Source: Aradus depressus
Taxonomy: Eukaryota; Arthropoda; Insecta; Hemiptera; Aradidae
Direction: 5' to 3'
Assembly: GCA_963662175.1 (NCBI GenBank)
Contig: OY759215.1
Coordinates: 56,871,213 to 56,935,212 of the forward strand
DNA length: 64,000 nucleotides
The notes under the pieces are model-generated. The model saw only the letters and a program-made list of their open reading frames with translations, was not told the origin of the DNA and did no database searches. A program made the position numbers and the translations under genes. Below are positions 57,400 through 64,000 of the stretch, piece after piece. How positions within the stretch are numbered: the stretch's first letter is position 1; each line of letters starts with the position of its first letter.

Positions 57400-57735
57400 A
57401 GCAACCCGAGAGGAGAGAGGGTCAGAGGACGTGGCCCCACTCAAAAACCGTAAAAACTGTCGATGTAACGAATGCATCAGCACGAAATTTATGATGAGTA
57501 AGGCATCTATTGATTTTCAGACAAATCAGTAAATTGGATTCAGAAGAAGATTTGAAAACTAAGTTCATTAATTCGTGCTGTGAAAGCAAATTGCCGGTGA
57601 TTCCCTGACGACTTTTTAATTTTAATTTTTGGAATAAGGGAATTGATAATTAAGGAATTCCGGTGAAAACTCGACATCGAATTTCTGACAGATTACCTAA
57701 CTTCCAGTTTACTCCGTATATCTGGGTAAGTAAAA
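57400..57735. mobile_element. Family A, 3' part followed by an inverted terminus
   Basis: The plus-strand 3' part (AACTGTCGATGTAACGAATG to TTGCCGGTGATTCCCTGACG, ending 57618) is followed within 30 bp by a minus-strand terminus (CATCGAATTTCTGACAGATT, CTTCCAGTTTACTCCG, TCTGGGTAAGT). Confidence 0.65.
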
Positions 57736-57739
57736 TCAA

Positions 57740-58479
57740 TGTCACATTGCCCATCATATCATAGCTCTCAAACATTAGTGGCAATAATCTTGTCTTATGA
57801 TATAAAACTTCCAACATAGGTTTCTTCATATGGCTCTGCGTGCTGGTCTATGGCTCTGTATGGCTGGCCTACGGTTCATTAACAATAATAAAGGATTTAC
57901 CATTTCTTAATGTAATAATAATAACGGTCATTGTTCATATCCCAGAGGACTTGGATTGACAAACTGACTTACAATTACTAGTAATCCGGAGATCTATTCG
58001 GGGCAACTGGTGAGTTAATTGTTTTGCGCTAACAATTTCTTTTTTGAAACAGTAGTTTTGTATGAGATTGTTTTGTGGGCTGACCAGAGAGAGCGGCTTT
58101 TAAAATCCATTTGGTCCTCTTGAGAGAGAACAGAGTAGAAGAGACAAAGACTGTTGTGTCTGTCTGAAAATTGCTATGGAATTATCTCGAGCTTTACTGG
58201 AAGGGACTTAGTGGAGATAGACCTGGCGACGACTGCCAACCTCCTTTCTGACAAGGATATCGCAGGGCTACAGGACTTTTCTCTTGTCCAAATCTCCTTT
58301 CTTTCTAGCCGTAGGAAAATTCGCGATTGGTATCGAGAAAGAAAAACAAAACAAATATTAATCAGTGAATGCCTTGACTAGTTACATAAATCATTTTTCA
58401 GTTTCTTATAACTTCTAGTTTAAGTGTAGTTATCTTTCCAAAAATCTGAGATCGAGTTTTGAACATATTTTTACGTTCA
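57740..58479. other. No convincing gene
   Basis: A 75-codon frame (58154-58381) is more evenly composed than most in the window but shows no domain I recognise. Confidence 0.4.
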
Positions 58480-58775
58480 TGGTTCTTTGAACATATTTTG
58501 ACCAATTTCTCGATATTGTCTGTCCTTATGGAACTTATTGAAACTTGAAGCGCTCTAACTCAAAAATTATTGTAGCAATGAATTTGTAGTTTGAGAATGA
58601 AGACGAAGATGATGCACACGTCTAAATAAAAGTAGTAAAGAAAATTAAAAGACAGATTTCATATGAAATAAAGTTTTTCGAAGGAAAATACATTTTTATA
58701 CGCTCTGCATGCTTGTGCGTCTGTGTCATTGGAACTTTGTGAGCGCTCTCATTTTTATAAATTTAAAAAAAAATG
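58480..58775. repeat. Dispersed repeat E, second copy
   Basis: GAAGCGCTCTAACTCAAAAA, TGAATTTGTAGTTTGAGAAT and GATGCACACGTCTAAA align loosely with 17870-17990. Confidence 0.4.
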
Positions 58776-58985
58776 TGATGTGACCGTAACATAACTTTCT
58801 TATACCCACTACATTTTTATGGATCACTGCCCCCTCCACCCCACTCTCATATTCATGTCTCCTACACTTCAAACTGGCATTACAGGGTATTAGAAAGTGA
58901 TTACACTGAATCTACAACGAAACGAAAAAACCTCCTAACTTTCATACGTTCTTATACCCTGTAATGCGAGAGAGCAACGAAATTG
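58776..58985 (+). mobile_element. MITE family D, longer copy
   Basis: TGTGATGTGACCGTAACATA, CTTATACCCACTACATTTTT and GGCATTACAGGGTATTAGAA match family D. ACGTTCTTATACCCTGTAAT further right is inverted to it. Confidence 0.55.
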
Positions 58986-59019
58986 AGAGGGACGAGGGGG
59001 GAGGGAGTAAAGAGGAAGA

Positions 59020-59293
59020 GGACGCCATTAGCTCAGAGATAGCGTACTAGCTTACTGAGCTCAAGATCGCGGCCCTTAGGTTCTTCATCTGGGAGGTAAA
59101 AAATCCTGAGCTCGCCGTCCTTCGGATGTTACGCGAAGGTCTCGAGCCTGTGCGAGTCAGGTACTCGACCCCTCTCCTAGGTGAATCAACCTAGATAAAC
59201 AATATTTAGAACTCGCACAGTAGAATCGGGCTCATGTCCTCCAAGAGCGTTCTGGTAGCTCGTAGCTGAAGCCCGGACATGAGTCACAGTTAC
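59020..59293 (+). mobile_element. SINE-1, near full length
   Basis: The head ACGCCATTAGCTCAGAGATA has box A; box B is deleted. The body holds GTCCTTCGGATG and the copy ends GAAGCCCGGACATGAGTCAC. Confidence 0.8.
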
Positions 59294-59294
59294 A

Positions 59295-60325
59295 AAAAAG
59301 TCCATCAGATAAAAATATATTTTTATATATATTTTCCATACATATATAAACGCATGAGATGCTCTGGTCAAATGGGCGGGCTCTGGAGTTAGGCCATATT
59401 ACAACTTTACATCTCTTCCCATGTTTTGATTCGAACCCGAAACATGACCCATTTACCAAGGCTTACAAAATTCCTGGAAATATGTGAAAATGTTACATTT
59501 ATACAATGGGGGCCGACTGCATACACTGATCCTCTTATTGAGTGATGATTTGGTGAAAATGTTTGTGCAATGTTCTCACCAATTACCAAAAGTCAGAAGT
59601 AGTCCGAAATGAATAAAGAAACATTGTACTGTTTAATTATATTAGTTTTGGCCGAAAATATGTATGCATTCTGCAGGATACCATATCAATATTACAATGG
59701 TTTTATAGAAGAAACATAAATATAATTGCATTATAAATGTATAGTAAAAGTGCAGTGTGAGTTTTATATGCATTATAAATGTTCCGGTCCTCTGAAATAT
59801 CTTTTAGCAAGAAATGCCCGTATAGTCTGAGCAAGACATTATTACCGCTGGCGCTACGGTTTTGGTGGCATGGAGGCTTTTCCATTGAAGTAGGGCCCCC
59901 CTTAATATATTTTTAACGACAATAAAGTAATAATGGATATTTCTTATTTCAAGGCTCCCTATTCATTTGAATACGGATATCTTCAAAAAATTGAATTTCG
60001 ACTGAGCTTCCTAATTCTCGGACAAGCACATGATAGGGGAACAAAGACCAAAAATAAAGGGGAACAAAATAATAATACTGAATACAATGTAAAAAAAATA
60101 TATATATTATAAGAGAAAAAAGAAAAAAAAAATTCAATGACGCAAAAAAGAATAAATCTTGTTAATCATAATAAAATTAAAAATTAACGTGAGTTTAAAA
60201 AAATATTTCTATCAAAATATGTCAAAAAGATTGGGTAAATAAGTATTATATATTATCGGACATGTCGGATCTATAATAAAACAAACAGAATATCAATTTT
60301 TAAAATAAAAAAAGGTATATATATA
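59295..60325. other. No gene seen
   Basis: AT-rich DNA with only short chance frames. Confidence 0.5.
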
Positions 60326-60571
60326 TTTTTATTGCTTGCATAATTAGTAATTTCTCTTATATCAAGAAAAACTATCATTACAAATGGCGCTTTGATCAGG
60401 GACTTGCCAAATAAAAATAATAATTTTGTGATAAATTCATAGTACCTATAGATAGTAAACATTTGTCACAAAATTATTATTTCTATTTGGCAAGTCCCTG
60501 TTCAAAGCGCCATTTGTAATGATAGCTTTTCTTGATATAAGAGAAATTACGAATTATGCAAGCAATAAAAA
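60326..60571. repeat. Foldback repeat with a tRNA-Lys-like segment in each arm
   Basis: The arms 60326-60436 and 60461-60571 pair nearly throughout around a loop of about 25 bp. Inside, TGGCGCTTTGATCAGGGACTTG (22 bases, 60385-60406; split as TGGCGC, TTTGAT, CAGGGACTTG) and its complement-like partner at 60491-60512 resemble the primer site of the LTR element. Confidence 0.75.
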
Positions 60572-60574
60572 ATT

Positions 60575-62224
60575 CCAGCTATAACTTTTCCTTACATTAC
60601 TTAATCAAAATTTGCAGGGTAGGTTCGTTGATGATTAAAACAACTTGAGTGGAAGGCGATAATGCAGAAATTGAGACATATTAATGCACATATAACAAAC
60701 GTTTCAGTATCAATTAATTGTTTTGTCTCATGATATATTTGTTCGTGCAATAACAATAAAAACAGGTTAAAACATTTTAACAGATAAAATATTTATATTT
60801 TTCCTTGGTGATGAGATGTGGTGCGGATGAATCAAGAGTCTCCTGTTCAAATAATGACCATGTGGGCTTTCGAAAACACGTTCACCTGTCTCCTTTAATC
60901 GCCTTTTCACTGGTATTTAGTCAGCGATCGTTCCACATCTGTACATATTTCTTGGCCGCGATGTTTTCCCCTTCTGTACATCTATTTCTCATAAGATCTC
61001 ACATACTTTACTGATCACTAATTACACACAGAAGATGAGGGAAGAAGCCCCAGTCATACCACACGATTCTCTTAACTCTCACACACTGTCTGCCATTGTT
61101 TTTATACGGCTCACTGGATTTTTTACATATTTAATTTTTTTTTATATTACTTTATTTAAGTTCAATTATTCCCCTCATCTATTTCTATTTTCTTTTATAT
61201 TTTTATTATTTTTTTTAACACAACTTTATTTCATTAAATTTATTAATCTAGTTATTTGTTAATCAATCGATATTAATTAATTTTTTTATATCAGACTCGA
61301 AGTATATAATACATATAATAAAAAATATAATCGACTATGGACTACCTACAATGAAAGTAGTTCCGTAAGAAACAATGTATAAATACACAATATGTAATTA
61401 AAACTGAAAATATAAACGTGTGCTCACGATGAAAATAAAAACAAAATGATTAATCTATTTGATGGCAACCATAGTGTGGTGAAAATAGTCAAATTGAAAT
61501 ACAAAACATAAATGATGATCTTCGAAGGATGATGAACCCGAAGAACAGTGAGATCCGAAGAACGAAGCTCGTCGGACGAACGAAGACAAGGCTGATCGGG
61601 CACACTGACAGATCCCAAGTCAGAGAAGTTCATACAAAAAAAAAAGGGCCGCAATAGAAGACGGCAACAAAAAATAACAACCAACAACATGACCACTCTC
61701 GGGCAACTATAGCAGGGGACTGAGTATCCTAACTGAGAAGGGATTAGCAGTGTGTTTACATTATGTGCAGGCAACGAAACTTGTTTACTAAACATACGAG
61801 CGTATATATTTATACAAACATAGAATATGAAGAAACTGGATAATTGTTTTGACGGTACGAGTATATATATATATATATATAAAGATATAGAGAGGTTCCT
61901 ATGTATTTTTTTAGAAATACAAAAACATCTGAAAAATATAAAACATACAAAAAATAAATGCGTCGAGTCTTTTCATTGTTCGGGTCTATTTCATGAGGAC
62001 CATACTTCACTCTATGCAACCTTAGCTGAACTGATTCACAGCTTCATAGTTGGGTGCGCAAAATGAGTATTACTGAAGCTAAAATCTCACCAACTTTTGG
62101 AACTGCGGCTTGAAACTCAGGCAATACGACATGAACAGGTTCAGAGAACAATGGAGATTATAGTTAGAAGAGTCCATAAATATTGCTTGGAAGGGCTACG
62201 GAAATTCTTTTCCAAGGAATAAAA
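60575..62224. other. No convincing gene
   Basis: A 123-codon minus-strand frame (61424-61795) crosses a less AT-rich patch with GAAGA-type repeats (61530-61600), without a domain I recognise. A (TA)n tract lies at 61863-61882. Confidence 0.4.
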
Positions 62225-63706
62225 ATAACGGCGGTGAATCACCGGGTATGTACTTCCTCATCACGAATTAATCGATTACGTTATCAGTTTTGGTTTTTAA
62301 AACTCAAAATTTTACTTAAATAGATAGTGGCTTCTAAATCCTCATACTAAATTTTGTGTCGATGCATTCATTACATCAGCAGTTATTAGGGTATTTGAGT
62401 CGAGCCCTCCTTCTCTGCTCCCCCTCGACCGATTTTGCGGAGAATTAATAGATGTCATCTTTTTTGGTTTTAAACATACATATTAAATTTCTTGTCAATA
62501 TTTTCATTACAACGGCCATTATTAAAGTTTTTGTGTTAAGCCTCTCCTAACCCCGTCTTTCTTTTGGCCGATTTCGTTGAAAATCCCTTGGAGTGAACTC
62601 CTGAAGGTCACTCATATGAAATCTTAACACAAAGACCTTAATAATTGCCGTTGTAATGAAAGTATTGACAAGATATTTTATATTTACATTTAAAGCCTTC
62701 AAAGATTTTCAGCGGAATCAGCTTAACGGGAGAGAGTGATCAGAGGGGACATCAACTCAAAAAACTGCCTATGTAATGACTATATCGTCAAGAAATTTTA
62801 TATTTACATTTAAAGCCTTCAAAGGACGACACCTAATGATTTTCAGCGGAATCAGCTTAACGGGAGAGGGCGATCCGAGGAGACATCAACTCAAAAAACT
62901 GCCTATGTAATGACTATAACGTCAAGAAATTTTATATTTACATTTAAAGCCTTCAAAGGACGACACCTAATGATTTTCAGCGGAATCAGCTTAACGGGAG
63001 AGGGCGATCCGAGGAGACATCAACTCAAAAAACTGCCTATGTAATGACTATATCGTCAAGAAATTTTATATTTACATTTAAAGCCTTCAAAGGACGACAC
63101 CTAATGATTTTCAGCGGAATCAGCTTAACGGGAGAGGGCGATCAGAGGAGACATCAACTCAAAAAACTGCCTATGTAATGACTATATCGTCATGAAATTT
63201 TATATTTAAATTCAAAATGAAATAACGTCGACTCCTATTAATTTTCTACGAAATTTCATATGTAAATTCAGAGCCCTCTAGGGACGACACCAATCAATTT
63301 TCTGCTAAATCAGCGGGGATCAGAGAAAGAGGATCAACACAAAAACCCTTATAACTGCCGATGTAATGAATGTATCGAAATACAATTTTATATTTAACTT
63401 CAAAATTCCAAATGGATGAAACCTATAAATTTTCTAAGAAATCGGTCGAAGGGAAGAGGGAGATCAGAGGAGGTGCGCTCGACTCAAATAACCAAACAAC
63501 TGGCGATGTAATGAATCTGTCGACACAACATTTAGTATGAGGTATATAAGTCATAAATAGATTCTTAACCGTAATAGTCGTTTGGTTTTAGAGAAAGAGC
63601 AAAAACGTGATTAATCGGCGAATGTTGGAAAAGATTAAATTCCGTTAAAACTTAGGACCGAATTTCTGAACAATTATATAACTTTCCCTATAGCTGGGGA
63701 AAGTAA
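62225..63706. mobile_element. Family A composite with mixed orientations and monomer expansion
   Basis: A minus-strand 3' end with hairpin CGGTGAATCACCG lies at 62232-62244. Monomers on the minus strand run to about 62590, monomers on the plus strand from about 62600 to 63630, and a minus-strand terminus (ACTTTCCCTATAGCTGGGGAAAGT region, 63682-63705) closes the block. It is either an internally inverted element or two nested copies. Confidence 0.65.
62640..63215 (+). repeat. Tandem expansion of a family A monomer, 134 bp units
   Basis: TAAAGCCTTCAAAG recurs at 62691, 62811, 62945 and 63079. The first unit lacks 14 bp (period 120); the others have period 134 and are nearly identical, unlike the diverged monomers on either side. 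Confidence 0.85.
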
Positions 63707-63852
63707 AAAATGTATGACTGCTGTTGAATTTCTCGTTCCAATAACACTTGTGGAAATAATACCACCATGTGGTGGTATAAGGGTTGGAATTTGACACGTG
63801 ATATCCTCCTTTTTTTTCCTCTTTTCTTTTGTGTGTGTTCTTTTTTTTAGTG

Positions 63853-63963
63853 GTTGGAGCCAATCTAGTATTCAGAGCGGAGCTGGGAGGTCGTCACGCG
63901 ATGCCGGATAATCTGCAACGAGTGGAGCCCCGTCATTACCCGCCATTACCTTGTAACATCTGA
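63853..63963 (+). other. Possible host exon after a splice acceptor-like site
   Basis: A pyrimidine-rich tract of about 45 bp (63804-63848) ends in TTTTTTTTAG at 63841-63850. After it the DNA becomes clearly GC-richer and one frame stays open for 36 codons to a TGA at 63961. The peptide end (R-V-E-P-R-H-Y-P-P-L-P) is not recognised. It could be a terminal exon, a non-coding exon or chance; the window ends just beyond. Confidence 0.25.
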
Positions 63964-64000
63964 GCAATAGAATTCCCAAGTCTGACCGCCCCAACTCGCA

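Overview
The window looks like intergenic DNA from an AT-rich, repeat-dense animal genome, most likely an insect. The signs are tRNA-derived SINEs, a truncated Jockey-like LINE with a poly(A) tail, Tc1/mariner-type palindromic MITEs with TA duplications, a Ty3/gypsy-like LTR element, and a SINE tail made of CCTAA units, which is the insect telomere pentamer. The species cannot be told from the sequence. I see no convincing intact host protein gene. Most open frames are short, AT-biased chance frames or lie in repeats. The only possible host exon edge is at the extreme right end, about 63.8 to 64.0 kb.

The best-supported object is a 7.5 kb minus-strand LTR retrotransposon at 24502-31997. Its two 1333 bp LTRs look identical and are flanked by ATAT duplications. 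It has an 18 nt tRNA-Lys primer binding site touching the 5' LTR, an intact 530-residue gag frame, a -1 slippery heptamer (AAAAAAC) at the gag stop, and a second frame with a G-patch-like domain and an integrase C-terminal GPY module. Protease, reverse transcriptase, RNase H and the integrase core are missing, so this is a young, non-autonomous deletion derivative. It appears to sit inside an older repeat that is present uninterrupted elsewhere in the window.

Old repeats fill the rest. SINE-1 has about 19 full or partial copies; two have 11 bp target duplications that fix their ends and show a CCTAACC-type tail. SINE-2 has two copies. Family A has about 16 copies built from a subterminal ACTTCCCCAG motif, internal monomers of about 135-140 bp and a terminal CGGTG/CACCG hairpin; its class is unresolved (Helentron/DINE-1-like or TIR element). 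Two mariner-type foldbacks lie at 35.6 and 53.4 kb, and other foldbacks at 14.3, 16.7, 54.7, 56.3 and 60.3 kb. MITE family D has about seven copies. LINE remnants include a Jockey-like RT end at 44.2-45.3 kb.

Minisatellites are prominent: 14 near-perfect 67 bp units (14.55-15.49 kb), four 43 bp units (12.1 kb), six 110 bp units (40.3 kb), four 86-87 bp units (45.3 kb), four 143 bp units in an A-B-A-B higher-order pattern (49.2 kb) and 134 bp units (62.7 kb). All repeat calls come from reading by eye; copy boundaries without a stated target duplication are accurate only to about 10-20 bp.
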